The notes under the pieces were generated by a model. It was not told the origin of the DNA. It saw nothing but the letters and a program-made list of their open reading frames with translations, and ran no database searches. Positions 16,752 through 24,817 of a DNA stretch of 64,000 nt are shown piece by piece. The position numbers and the translations under genes were made by a program. How positions within the stretch are numbered: the first letter of the stretch is position 1; each line of letters begins with the position of its first letter. The stretch is from Caballeronia arvi (GTDB lineage: Bacteria; Pseudomonadota; Gammaproteobacteria; Burkholderiales; Burkholderiaceae): assembly GCF_001544695.2 (NCBI RefSeq), contig NZ_FCOM02000012.1:124001-188000 (forward strand), read 5' to 3'.

Positions 16752-17085
16752 AAACCTGCTCCGGCGATTGGGCGACGACAGGCGGCAGATTACGCGCGCC
16801 ATCCTGAGAGCGGACACGCATGCCGTCGCGTACCGCCACCATGCAGCTCTGGCGGCTCGGCACGCCGTCGATTTCCACGAGGCAGTCAAAGCAGGCGCCC
16901 ATCATGCAATACGGCGCGCGCGGCGAAGCGGAGACAGGCGTCGCACGAAACCGCGAGACACCTGCTGTTAGCAGCGCGGCGGCCACCGAGCGGCCGCCGG
17001 GCACGCGCGTCGGCTGATCGTTGAACCAGACGCGGACGGGCGCATCGGCGCCGGGCAAGGTCTTGAATAAGGGTGTGGAAGTCAT
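16741..17085 (-). CDS. [2Fe-2S] ferredoxin-like small subunit of the oxidase
   Basis: 114-aa protein with the plant-ferredoxin-type cluster motif CMMGACFDCLVEIDG and a later Cys in RQSCM. The N-terminal VRVWFNDQPTRVPGGRSVAAALL is the beta-grasp start. It passes electrons between the FAD subunits. It begins 7 nt after the stop of the upstream DadA-like gene and overlaps the next gene by 11 nt, so the three subunits are translated together. An upstream start (17130) is less likely, as it would run into the preceding gene. Confidence 0.85.
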   Translation of the reverse strand: MTSTPLFKTLPGADAPVRVWFNDQPTRVPGGRSVAAALLTAGVSRFRATPVSASPRAPYCMMGACFDCLVEIDGVPSRQSCMVAVRDGMRVRSQDGARNLPPVVAQSPEQVYDR

Positions 17086-17092
17086 GACGTGA

Positions 17093-18241
17093 TCAATGAG
17101 CTGGGACCGGAAGGGCGTCGGCGGCGGCAAGACCGAAGCGGTCGCCGGAGAATGCGAGCAGTTCGTCCGGTATGGGTGCGCCGGCGATCCACGGTGCGAT
17201 GCGCGTCGCGTGCGCCGCGGCCAACGTCACGCCGCTATGACAAGTCACGACGAACGCGCCGGGATAGTGCGCTGACTCGTCATAGATCGGAAACCCATCC
17301 GGGCTGTAGACGCGCAGCGCGGCCCACGTTCGCACCAGCCGCACGTCCTTCAGGAACGGGAACGTGCGCACACCGCGACGCGCGATGTCAGCGAGCACGC
17401 GGGTTGTCGTGAAGTCGTCGAAGCCTACTTCTTCCTTTGAATCACCGAACTGCACGGTGCCTTCATCGGTTTGCCGCACGTTCAGCGTTGGGTAATGTAG
17501 AAACGGCGCGACGCGCTCGCTGACGAGCACCTGTCCGCGAATCGGCGCAACCGGAGCGTTTAGTCCGACCTGTGGCGCGAGCGCGCGGTTGCCGAGTCCC
17601 GCTGCGAGCACGACCTTACCCGCGCGCCAGGTGCCGCGCGTACCATGCACCGTAAAGCCGCCACGGTCTGGCGCGATGCGCGACACGTCCTCGCCGCTCA
17701 CGAGCCTAACGCCGCGCCTCTGCATGCCGGCATGCAGCGCGTGCAGTAGCTTCAACGGATTCACATGGCCGTCCATCGGCGTATAGCTCGCACCAACCAC
17801 CGCAGGCCCGACCGCAGGCAGGCGCTCGCGCACTTCGCGTGCGTCGAGCAACTGATAAGGATAGTCGCCGTCCAGTTCGCGCTGCAGCATCGAAAGGCGC
17901 TTCTCGCGTGCTGCCAGCTCATCCTCGGAAAAGCAGAAGTAGAACCCGCCAGGCTGACGAAGGGCGACGTCGATGCCGGTTTCTTCGGCGAGCGCTGTCG
18001 CAAGCATCGGCCAGCGGGCCGCGGAATTGCGCGACCAGCGCGCATACGGCGTTAGGTCGTAGCCCTTTCCCTGGATCCACACGAGCCCGAAGTTGCCGCG
18101 CGATGCACGGAATCCGCCGTCGTCCTGGTCGAGCACGGTCACGTTCGCGCCTTCGCGCGCAAGCCCGTAAGCGACGGCAGAGCCGACCAGTCCCCCGCCG
18201 ACTACCAGCACGTCGGGGCTGACGGTAGCTGGGTGTTTCAT
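17093..18241 (-). CDS. DadA-like FAD oxidase, beta subunit of the three-part oxidase
   Basis: 382-aa D-amino-acid-oxidase-fold protein: VLVVGGGLVGSAVAYGLARE (FAD), ASRGNFGLVW, and the C-terminal YSPDGFPIYDE and VVTCHSGVTLAAAHA. GGGAG precedes the ATG. It is the first gene of the oxidase operon. It should oxidise the C-N bond of a secondary or D-configured amino acid, with electrons leaving through the 2Fe-2S and HcnB-like partners. HcnC, OoxB/NoxB and LhpB are known relatives; sequence alone does not choose among them. Confidence 0.86.
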   Translation of the reverse strand: MKHPATVSPDVLVVGGGLVGSAVAYGLAREGANVTVLDQDDGGFRASRGNFGLVWIQGKGYDLTPYARWSRNSAARWPMLATALAEETGIDVALRQPGGFYFCFSEDELAAREKRLSMLQRELDGDYPYQLLDAREVRERLPAVGPAVVGASYTPMDGHVNPLKLLHALHAGMQRRGVRLVSGEDVSRIAPDRGGFTVHGTRGTWRAGKVVLAAGLGNRALAPQVGLNAPVAPIRGQVLVSERVAPFLHYPTLNVRQTDEGTVQFGDSKEEVGFDDFTTTRVLADIARRGVRTFPFLKDVRLVRTWAALRVYSPDGFPIYDESAHYPGAFVVTCHSGVTLAAAHATRIAPWIAGAPIPDELLAFSGDRFGLAAADALPVPAH

Positions 18242-18948
18242 CGGACATCTCCCATCAGAGTGTGGTTCAACCGGAGCATCCAGTCGAGCAGATCATCAGC
18301 AACACCGTGCCGACGACTAGCGCCGCGGATACAACAGCGGCGAGCGGATCGATCGCCTATGCGAATCTTTCCAAGGCCTAGTGATCAATACCGCATCAGG
18401 ACTGGGAATGGAACGGACGCATCACGTCTATCGTTCGGATAGCTAACTGACACTTTGTCATCAGATGAGCATTCCGTCACACGCGGCGGCCTTATTCGAA
18501 TTGAAACTGTTCATTTGCGCCGACTTGCTAGTACATCGCTAACAACATGATAAATCTATTGATGAAGCACTTTCGCGGGAAAGAAGACGAAATTCAGCAG
18601 TTCGGATGCGTTGTCGGTCGAAAGACAAGTGGTTTTGCATTGGCTTTTTTTGCCGGGGTTCTTAACGCGGTCGAACAGGTCGCGCGACTCGTCTGTGTCC
18701 GTCGCGTTCGAGGGATGACGGGAGCGGACGCAACGGAGATCGTCCATATTCTCGCGCAGTACGGTGCGGCGACTGACGCCTTGAGCCGTGCCGAACACGG
18801 GTACTTATCGACCGCATATCCAGACGGTGGTCAATCCGACGCGAACGACGGTTTTCATCCTACACCTCGGCGTACAGCTCAGCGAGGCTCACCCTACTCG
18901 GTCGAAGCCTCTTTTCACATGCCCTTCGGGTCGGACGACTTTGTGTAA
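18242..18948. other. Intergenic stretch upstream of the oxidase operon
   Basis: About 700 nt without a supportable gene. Opposing open frames at 18547-18948 (+) and 18556-18798 (-) show no family motif and no good ribosome-binding site. It must contain the promoter of the operon starting at 18241, but no clear -35/-10 pair stands out. Confidence 0.4.
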
Positions 18949-19241
18949 TTGATCGCCATCGCTGGAGGAAAAGGAGCCAGCATGGAAGAGTTGACGTCCA
19001 CGGTGAAGCAAAATGCCGAGAGCGCGCAGCAAGCGCGCTCACTTTCCGCCGACGCATCCGACGTAGCGGAAAAAGGGCAAAGTGGCCGGCCGGGTCGTCG
19101 ACACAATCGGCGAAATCAGCTAGTGATATAACGGGGAAAATCGAAGGGTTTGCCTTCCAGACCAACATCCTTGCACTGGACGCGGCGGCCGAAGCCGCGC
19201 GTGCAGGTAAGCAAGGACGTGGAGGAGACCGCTTTCAATGA
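18949..19241 (+). pseudogene. Fragment of a methyl-accepting chemotaxis protein
   Basis: [20 protein letters not shown] and [11 protein letters not shown] belong to the signalling coiled coil. After a frame break, [17 protein letters not shown] and [12 protein letters not shown] give the receptor hairpin tip. Sensor, membrane and C-terminal parts are missing. A matching C-terminal piece lies at 44518-44760 on the other strand. Confidence 0.85.
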
Positions 19242-19289
19242 TCACTTGCGGATCGTAGAGTCCCTTTGGGGCAAGTGGCAGAGCGAGCG

Positions 19290-20504
19290 TTATTGGGCGT
19301 TAACGCGCAGGCTGGCGAGTCTGGAAGTAGTGCTGTGCCAAGCGATCCAGTACTGGACGCCGGCCGGAATGATGCTGTCGTTGAAGTCGTACTTCGGGTT
19401 GTGCAGACCCGGTGCGGTCGCGCCGACGTCGGCATTCCCGATCAGCACATACGTGCCGGGACGCTTTTCGAGCATGAAGCCGAAATCTTCCGACGTCATG
19501 TTGGCTGGCACGTGGGGGTGCGTACGTTCGTCGCCGAACGTCTTGCGAATGACCGCTTCGCAGAGTTCGGTCTGGGCCCGTGTGTTGATGGTCGCGGGAT
19601 AGGATTGGAAGAAGATGACCTCGACCTGAGCGCCGTGAGCGGCAGCAAGCCCTTCGCACATCAGTTGGGGGTCGCGTTGCAATTGTCGCTGCAACACGGA
19701 CGACAGCGTGCGGATCGTTCCACGCAACTCGGCGCTGTTCGGGATGACATTGTCAGTGTCGCCCGCGCGGATCATGCACACGGAGATCACGGCGGGATCG
19801 ATGGGATCTTTGTGACGCGCCGCGATGGTCTGACAGTGCAGAACCATCGAACAGGCCAGCGGGATAGGATCGACGCCCAGATGCGGCTGCGCGGCGTGCG
19901 CGCCCTTGCCAATGATCGTAATCCTGAAGCGTGAGCCTGCGGCCATGATCGGGCCGGTGCGCAAGCCGAAATGTCCGCCTGGCAACCCAGGCCAGTTGTG
20001 CATACCGAACACTGCCTCGGTGGGATATTGCTCGAATAGCCCATCGTCGATCATCTTTTGCGCGCCCGCGCCGCCTTCTTCACCCGGCTGAAAGACGAAA
20101 TGAACGCTGCCCGGTAACTGCGGCATTTCCTTCAGGATGCGCGCGGCACCCAGCAACATCACCGTGTGTCCGTCATGCCCGCACGCATGCATGATTCCGT
20201 GCGTGCCGGACGCGTGTGTGAAATCGTTGGCTTCGTGGATAGGCAACGCATCCATGTCCGCACGGAGCACAATGCCCCAATCGGGATCCGCGCCGGCCAG
20301 ACTCGCGACGACGCCCGTTCCGCCCAGTCCGCGCGTCACCTCATAGCCGAGTTCTTCAAGCTCACGCGCAACGACGCTCGCGGTCCTGTGTTCTTCAAAG
20401 CGCAACTCGGGATGGGCGTGAAGGTCGCGTCGCAACTTCGCCCAATGCGGCTGATGCGCGGTCAACCATGTTTCGGAAATATCGGCGGGATCCAATCTCA
20501 GCAC
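19290..20504 (-). CDS. M20-family amidohydrolase, copy A, with altered C-terminus
   Basis: 404-aa metallopeptidase/aminoacylase of the hippurate hydrolase type. Metal motifs: HACGHDGHT, PGEEGG, MHNWPG and MTSEDFGF. It should hydrolyse an N-acyl amino acid or similar amide. The start is GTG, as in copy B (57898-59091), with AAGG directly before it in both. Against copy B the proteins stay in register until QYWIA, where one nucleotide is missing near 19342. The corrected frame would read LAQHYFQTRQPAR and stop; instead about 24 unrelated residues follow. Activity may survive, since the catalytic residues are upstream. Downstream remnants suggest this copy is decaying. Confidence 0.85.
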   Translation of the reverse strand: MLRLDPADISETWLTAHQPHWAKLRRDLHAHPELRFEEHRTASVVARELEELGYEVTRGLGGTGVVASLAGADPDWGIVLRADMDALPIHEANDFTHASGTHGIMHACGHDGHTVMLLGAARILKEMPQLPGSVHFVFQPGEEGGAGAQKMIDDGLFEQYPTEAVFGMHNWPGLPGGHFGLRTGPIMAAGSRFRITIIGKGAHAAQPHLGVDPIPLACSMVLHCQTIAARHKDPIDPAVISVCMIRAGDTDNVIPNSAELRGTIRTLSSVLQRQLQRDPQLMCEGLAAAHGAQVEVIFFQSYPATINTRAQTELCEAVIRKTFGDERTHPHVPANMTSEDFGFMLEKRPGTYVLIGNADVGATAPGLHNPKYDFNDSIIPAGVQYWIAWHSTTSRLASLRVNAQ

Positions 20505-20567
20505 CCTTCAAAAGCGAACAGCTACAGGTTGTCGACATCACTCTGGCGTGACGTCTCGCGCGAGCGT

Positions 20568-21042
20568 TCAATTGCAGTACCCGAGGATCGACTTCACCTC
20601 CATGTACACTTCCATTTCTTCGATGCCGTACTCGCATCCATTTTCGGATTGCTCGTATCCGCCAAACGGAGCCTGCGGGTCCCACGCCGGGTAGTTCAGA
20701 TGCAGCTGTCCCGACCATACGCGCGGCGACTGCCCGCATTTGTGCCTTGTCCCTGCCCTGAACGTGCGCGCCGAGCCCATATACGGTGTCATTTGCGATG
20801 GTGATCGCTTCTTCGACAGTGTCATAGCCAATAATAGTGAGCACGGGTCCAACGATCTCCTGCTGGGCAATCGACATGTCGGTGCGCACATTCGAGAAGA
20901 TCGCCGGGCGTGCATAGAAGCCTTGGCTCAATCCGGCCGGCCTCCCTATGCCGCCCACGATTAGCTTCGTGCCATTGTCGACACCCACCTCGATCATCTG
21001 CTGCACCCTGTTGAACTGTGCGCGATTTGCTAGCGGTCCGTG
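20568..21042 (-). pseudogene. C-terminal fragment of an aldehyde dehydrogenase
   Basis: Begins in mid-protein (GPLANRAQFNRVQQMIE) and corresponds to the last third of the intact enzyme at 59152-60609. A frameshift falls after AVAARM, and the second frame ends with QLHLNYPAWDPQAPFGGYEQ and VYMEVKSILGYCN. The catalytic Cys and Glu are not included. It precedes the M20 gene on the same strand, as in module B. Confidence 0.9.
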
Positions 21043-21180
21043 ACCAGCTCGGCGAGGGCCTCGCCGACGCCCGGCCAAACCTGAAAGCCCGTGCCACTGA
21101 AGCCGAATGAATAGAAGAGACCGTCCATATTCGAACTCGGTCCGATCACCGGCTCACCATTGGGCAGATGGCTTCGACGC
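21030..21180 (-). pseudogene. C-terminal fragment of a DadA-type FAD oxidase
   Basis: LPNGEPVIGPSSNMDGLFYS and FGFSGTGFQVWPGVGEALAE are the C-terminal substrate/FAD segment of glycine/D-amino-acid oxidases. The fragment runs directly into the aldehyde dehydrogenase fragment around 21040 in another frame, marking a deletion junction. Confidence 0.8.
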
Positions 21181-21335
21181 CGCTTCACGTGCGAAACACG
21201 TTCATTGCCGGTGCAGTCCAATGCGCCCGAGAACTTCAATTACCTCATCTGAAGCCTCAACCCATTGAAAGCGCGAGGCAAGGTTCGAAACGGATGCAAA
21301 TCGACTGCTTCAAAGGAACCCCCGTTGCCTCGTGC

Positions 21336-21995
21336 CTAAATCCCGTTACCTAGCGCGCGTTTCAGAGCAGCGACACCGCTGCGCGGGCTAGAGAGCACCG
21401 GAACGCGCACGCCCTCCAACTGCGGCACGAGCCGTGCCATCGAAACCTGCGCCAGCACGACCACGTCGACCTGCTCTGCTAAGGTCGAGATCGTGCTCTT
21501 AAGGATTTCGTCGTGTCGCGCGCTGTCCCCGCTGAGGAGAGCCTCGAAGGCGCCCTCGGCAATCCGCTCGGTCACTTCAACCGTACGACCGAGGTCGCCG
21601 GCCTTTTTTTTAACCAGCCGAACGGTGGGCTCGAGCGTACTCGACACAGTCGCGAGCACCCCAATGCGACGACCAATGGAGCTCGCCTCTTCTGCCATCG
21701 CTTCATCGATTTTCACGATCGGGGTGCTCACGAAGTTGCGCACCGAGTCAACGGCTTCACCCACCGACGAACAGGCGTTCAGGATGATATCGACGCGCAT
21801 CGCTTGCGCATTGGCCATGTACGAATGAATCCGACTTGCAACTTCCGGAGTCAGATGGCCGGCTGCGCGAACGTCATTGAGCAGGCTGTCGTCGACGATG
21901 TTGATAACACGCGCCTCAGGGATTTGCTCGCTGATTTGCTCCTTGATCGGCTGGACCGTGACCGGTCCAGTATGAACCACGGCAATTGCAGTCAT
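21336..21995 (-). CDS. Aspartate/glutamate/hydantoin racemase-family protein
   Basis: 219-aa protein of the Asp/Glu racemase superfamily. One catalytic cysteine lies in ILNACSSVGEAVD. The second position usually holding Cys reads VVLAQVSMARL, with no Cys, so a two-base racemase mechanism is doubtful and a lyase or isomerase activity is possible (maleate isomerase and arylmalonate decarboxylase relatives also vary here). The Met at 21995 starts the first beta strand (MTAIAVVHTGPVTV); alternatives at 22025 and 22070 exist. It stands alone between two remnants, close to D-amino-acid-type oxidases. Confidence 0.78.
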   Translation of the reverse strand: MTAIAVVHTGPVTVQPIKEQISEQIPEARVINIVDDSLLNDVRAAGHLTPEVASRIHSYMANAQAMRVDIILNACSSVGEAVDSVRNFVSTPIVKIDEAMAEEASSIGRRIGVLATVSSTLEPTVRLVKKKAGDLGRTVEVTERIAEGAFEALLSGDSARHDEILKSTISTLAEQVDVVVLAQVSMARLVPQLEGVRVPVLSSPRSGVAALKRALGNGI

Positions 21996-22209
21996 ATTGA
22001 TTCGACTCGTAATATGTGAAGTCATGCATACGATGTGAGGTGCTGGATGCGCGACCTGCGCCCTTGGCAATGCATTCCTCGCAACCGCGGGCGAGCAGCA
22101 TACCCTTTCAGTTCGCTGCTGTGATCATTCGTAATTGTCTCCCAGGTAGGACTCGCGGATTGACTGGTTGGGCTGGGGGTTCGACTTTCCAACGTGCTGG
22201 GGGTGCGGC

Positions 22210-23535
22210 CTAGAAATCAGCGACCTTGCCCCATGCTGAGTCGCCGAATCGGCTGGGTCGATACGGTATGGGGTCAACAATCGGCTCGGCACCGGTGGCA
22301 AGGTCCGCAATTAAGTGCCCTGCTCCGGGGCCGATGCCGAAACCGTGTCCGGAAAAGCCTGCTGCCAGAATCAATCCCGGCATGCCCGGCACTTCGCCAA
22401 TACCGGGAACGCCGTCCGGCGTGCTGTCGACGAAGCCGGCCCACGCGTGCGTGATCTTTGCCTGGCCAAGTTCGGGCAGCAGTTCGACGGCGCGGCGGTG
22501 GGTCTCCTTGATCGTCGGCAGATCGGGCTTCGGATCTAGAATGCGCACCCGCTCCATGGGTGTCGGCGCATCAAGCCGCCACCGCTTCAGCGCTTCGTGG
22601 CCACCACGAAGTCCCTCCAGGCCTCCCGGAAGAAGGCTGCGCCAGCGCTTGGCAAACATGGGCACGAATTGTGGGGCGAATCGCATGAACTGTGGCGTCA
22701 GGTCTACGCGCGCGCGGCCGCTAATGGCCAGTGCGTAGCGTCCGTCGTTGCGGCGCGTAATGGACACGCCGGAGGTGAACAGAGCATCCGGCAAGCGAGA
22801 TTCGACAGGGGACACACTGAGAATGGATTGGCGGATTGAGGCTTGGGGAAAGCGGATCCCGAGCTGGCGGCAGAACGAGGAAGCCCAGGCGCCACCAGCG
22901 AGCACGGCCGTTCTGGTCTTGATGACCCCGACTTCCGTGACGACACCGCTGACCCGCCCGCCCTCCAGCTCGATGCCGCGGGCCGCGCAGTGCTGGTGGA
23001 CGCTGCCACCGAGCTTCATGAGCGCAGCTGCCACGGCTGGCGCGGCCTTGCCAGGGTCGGCGGTGCCATCGCTGGGCGAGAAGACGCCGCCTTTCCAGGC
23101 GCGGCCGGTCGCCAGACCCCGCTGGGCGGCTTGCCGGCTATCGAGCATGTAGGTTGCCACTCCGGCGGTCTTCGCAAAGTCGCCCCAACTGGACCAACGA
23201 GACAGCTCGGCCTCGTCATTACTGAGATACAACAGCCCGCAGCGATGAAAGCCTGTGTCTTCACCGGTTTCGACGGTAAATCGTTCCCAGAGATCAAGGC
23301 TTTTGCTCGCCATCGGCAATTCGCGAGCGTCACGGTTCTGCTGCCGGCACCAGCCCCAATTGCGGCTCGACTGCTCGGCACCGATCCTCCCCTTCTCGAC
23401 CAGGGCGACTGAAACCCCGCGGCGGGCGAGATAGTATGCGGCGAAGACGCCGATGATGCCGCCCCCGATCACGACCACGTCAGCCGCGGCCGGCAACGTG
23501 GGCGAAGTTTGAATGTGATTCAGCGGAGGGGACAT
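22210..23535 (-). CDS. DadA-type FAD-dependent oxidase, copy A
   Basis: 441-aa glycine/D-amino-acid-oxidase-fold flavoprotein: VVVIGGGIIGVFAAYYLARR, QSSRNWGWCRQQNRD (FAD attachment region) and the C-terminal LILAAGFSGHGFGIGPGAGH. It has no signal peptide, so it is cytosolic or membrane-associated. It begins 2 nt after the cupin stop and forms an operon with it. The paralogue at 51629-52968 has the same RNWGWVRRQNRD motif but is frameshifted. The substrate is probably a secondary or D-amino acid; the exact one is unknown. Fragments of similar genes occur at 15130 and 21030. Confidence 0.87.
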   Translation of the reverse strand: MSPPLNHIQTSPTLPAAADVVVIGGGIIGVFAAYYLARRGVSVALVEKGRIGAEQSSRNWGWCRQQNRDARELPMASKSLDLWERFTVETGEDTGFHRCGLLYLSNDEAELSRWSSWGDFAKTAGVATYMLDSRQAAQRGLATGRAWKGGVFSPSDGTADPGKAAPAVAAALMKLGGSVHQHCAARGIELEGGRVSGVVTEVGVIKTRTAVLAGGAWASSFCRQLGIRFPQASIRQSILSVSPVESRLPDALFTSGVSITRRNDGRYALAISGRARVDLTPQFMRFAPQFVPMFAKRWRSLLPGGLEGLRGGHEALKRWRLDAPTPMERVRILDPKPDLPTIKETHRRAVELLPELGQAKITHAWAGFVDSTPDGVPGIGEVPGMPGLILAAGFSGHGFGIGPGAGHLIADLATGAEPIVDPIPYRPSRFGDSAWGKVADF

Positions 23536-23537
23536 GT

Positions 23538-24272
23538 TCAATCGCGCTCGGTTGAAGCCCGGACGCTTTGAACAACGTAGAACTTCGCCACCCGCTCGCT
23601 GCTTTCCCACCCGATCGGTGCACCCTGGGGCACGAAAAGCGCGTCGCCGGCGCCTAGCGACAGCACGCTGCCATCAGGCGCCGCGAACCGCACGACGCCG
23701 GCCAGGAGATGCATGAACTCGTTCATGCGATGCGGGCGGACAACCCGGTGGTAGGGCGTCGAATCCCACGTGCCCGCGAGATACTCCGCACCGTCGTCGG
23801 TGAAGACGTTGTCGCTACGGCATTGCGGGACCGGGCCCAGCAACACCTCCGCTGGTAGTGAAGCGGAGGGCTTGAAGTCAGCGTCGGCGCGCAGGGGGAT
23901 GAGCCCGCGCTTCGTCGGTTTCTCGCAAGCGGCCGCGCAAAACACGAAACGCACGCGAGATTCGGCCAGGACGCGAAGCGCTGTGCCGCTCCCGATGACA
24001 GCACCCGCTCGCGGACCGAGCACTAAAGGGGCTTCTCCGGCCGTTTCCAGCGTGAGTTCTCCTTCCACCACGACGATGGTTTCAATGTGGGGAAAGCTCG
24101 CGACGTGGAGCTCGCCAATGAAGCTGGCCCGACCCGCGACCATCGAGTCCGCTCCTTCCCACGCGATTTCGCGCTGTCGCGCAAAGGGGTCGTCCTTGCC
24201 GAACGCCGCCCTGCGGAACGAGGTTAAAAGGGGCGCGCCGTCGGCGCGGTGCAGCACGAAGGCTACGGTCAT
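23538..24272 (-). CDS. Bicupin protein (DUF861-like)
   Basis: 244 aa with two cupin-like halves. The second contains MNEFMHLLAGVVRFAAPDGS and LSLGAGDALFVPQGAPIGWE, as in the cupins often found next to amine oxidases. The first half has the same fold with fewer metal ligands (IETIVVVEGELTL). AGGAG precedes the ATG at 24272. It is immediately upstream of the DadA-type oxidase (2 nt), so it is expected to act in the same pathway, perhaps as an isomerase or product-binding protein. No reaction can be assigned. Confidence 0.78.
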   Translation of the reverse strand: MTVAFVLHRADGAPLLTSFRRAAFGKDDPFARQREIAWEGADSMVAGRASFIGELHVASFPHIETIVVVEGELTLETAGEAPLVLGPRAGAVIGSGTALRVLAESRVRFVFCAAACEKPTKRGLIPLRADADFKPSASLPAEVLLGPVPQCRSDNVFTDDGAEYLAGTWDSTPYHRVVRPHRMNEFMHLLAGVVRFAAPDGSVLSLGAGDALFVPQGAPIGWESSERVAKFYVVQSVRASTERD

Positions 24273-24313
24273 TTTTACGCTCCTGCGCATTGCGCGATTA
24301 CTTCACTAAAAAC

Positions 24314-24427
24314 CTAGCAGGGAGTACTGGAGGCACCGAATCTCGGGGCCTGGAAGCCGAGGATGGCTTTGATTTCCAGATGCTCCTCGATACCTTCTAT
24401 TCCGTATTCGCGGCCATTTCCTGACCG
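24314..24427 (-). pseudogene. Terminal fragment of an aldehyde dehydrogenase
   Basis: Reads RSGNGREYGIEGIEEHLEIK, then AILGFQAPRF and a stop. This is the very C-terminus of the aldehyde dehydrogenase type at 59152-60609. Nothing upstream belongs to the enzyme. Confidence 0.85.
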
Positions 24428-24439
24428 CTTGCATCGATG

Positions 24440-24817
24440 CGGCTTTTAGACGCATTGGAATCTCGATGCAGCGACGCCGCAGGCCCCGCTTCCGTCCCAT
24501 AGAGCGTTTCAAAGAGCGCGAAGCCCCTTCCCCGGCTGCGGTCGATAAATCTGCCCGCCGTCGCGCCGTCCTTCATCAAAAGCGGTCGGCCAATCACGAT
24601 CACGTTCACGTTCGTACCCAGCAACCTTGGCACACGCCATCAAATAGAATGCGGCACGCCGGCCGTCACCAAATTCCCGATCATGCAGGGCGTCTTGCGC
24701 GGTCGGAGTGCGGCACATCAGTGTGTCGCCTTCAGATGCCCGCACGGTCGCCTCATCGAAGGTGGTGGTGAAGCTCTGGCGCCCCGTTTCCGCAACGCGT
24801 ACGAAGCGAGCACTCAT
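24440..24817 (-). pseudogene. Fused remnants of 2Fe-2S subunit and HcnB-like FAD subunit
   Basis: From the ATG at 24817 the frame reads MSARFVRVAETGRQSFTTTF, GDTLMCRTPTAQDAL and FGDGRRAAFYLMACAK, the start of a ferredoxin-type oxidase subunit that has lost most cluster cysteines. It then jumps to FDEGRRDGGQIYRPQPGKG, an HcnB-like FAD subunit, which continues in another frame as LFETLYGTEAGPAASLHR. The ATG overlaps the stop of the ABC ATPase gene as ATGA, so the lost oxidase was once the last part of the transporter operon. Confidence 0.82.
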
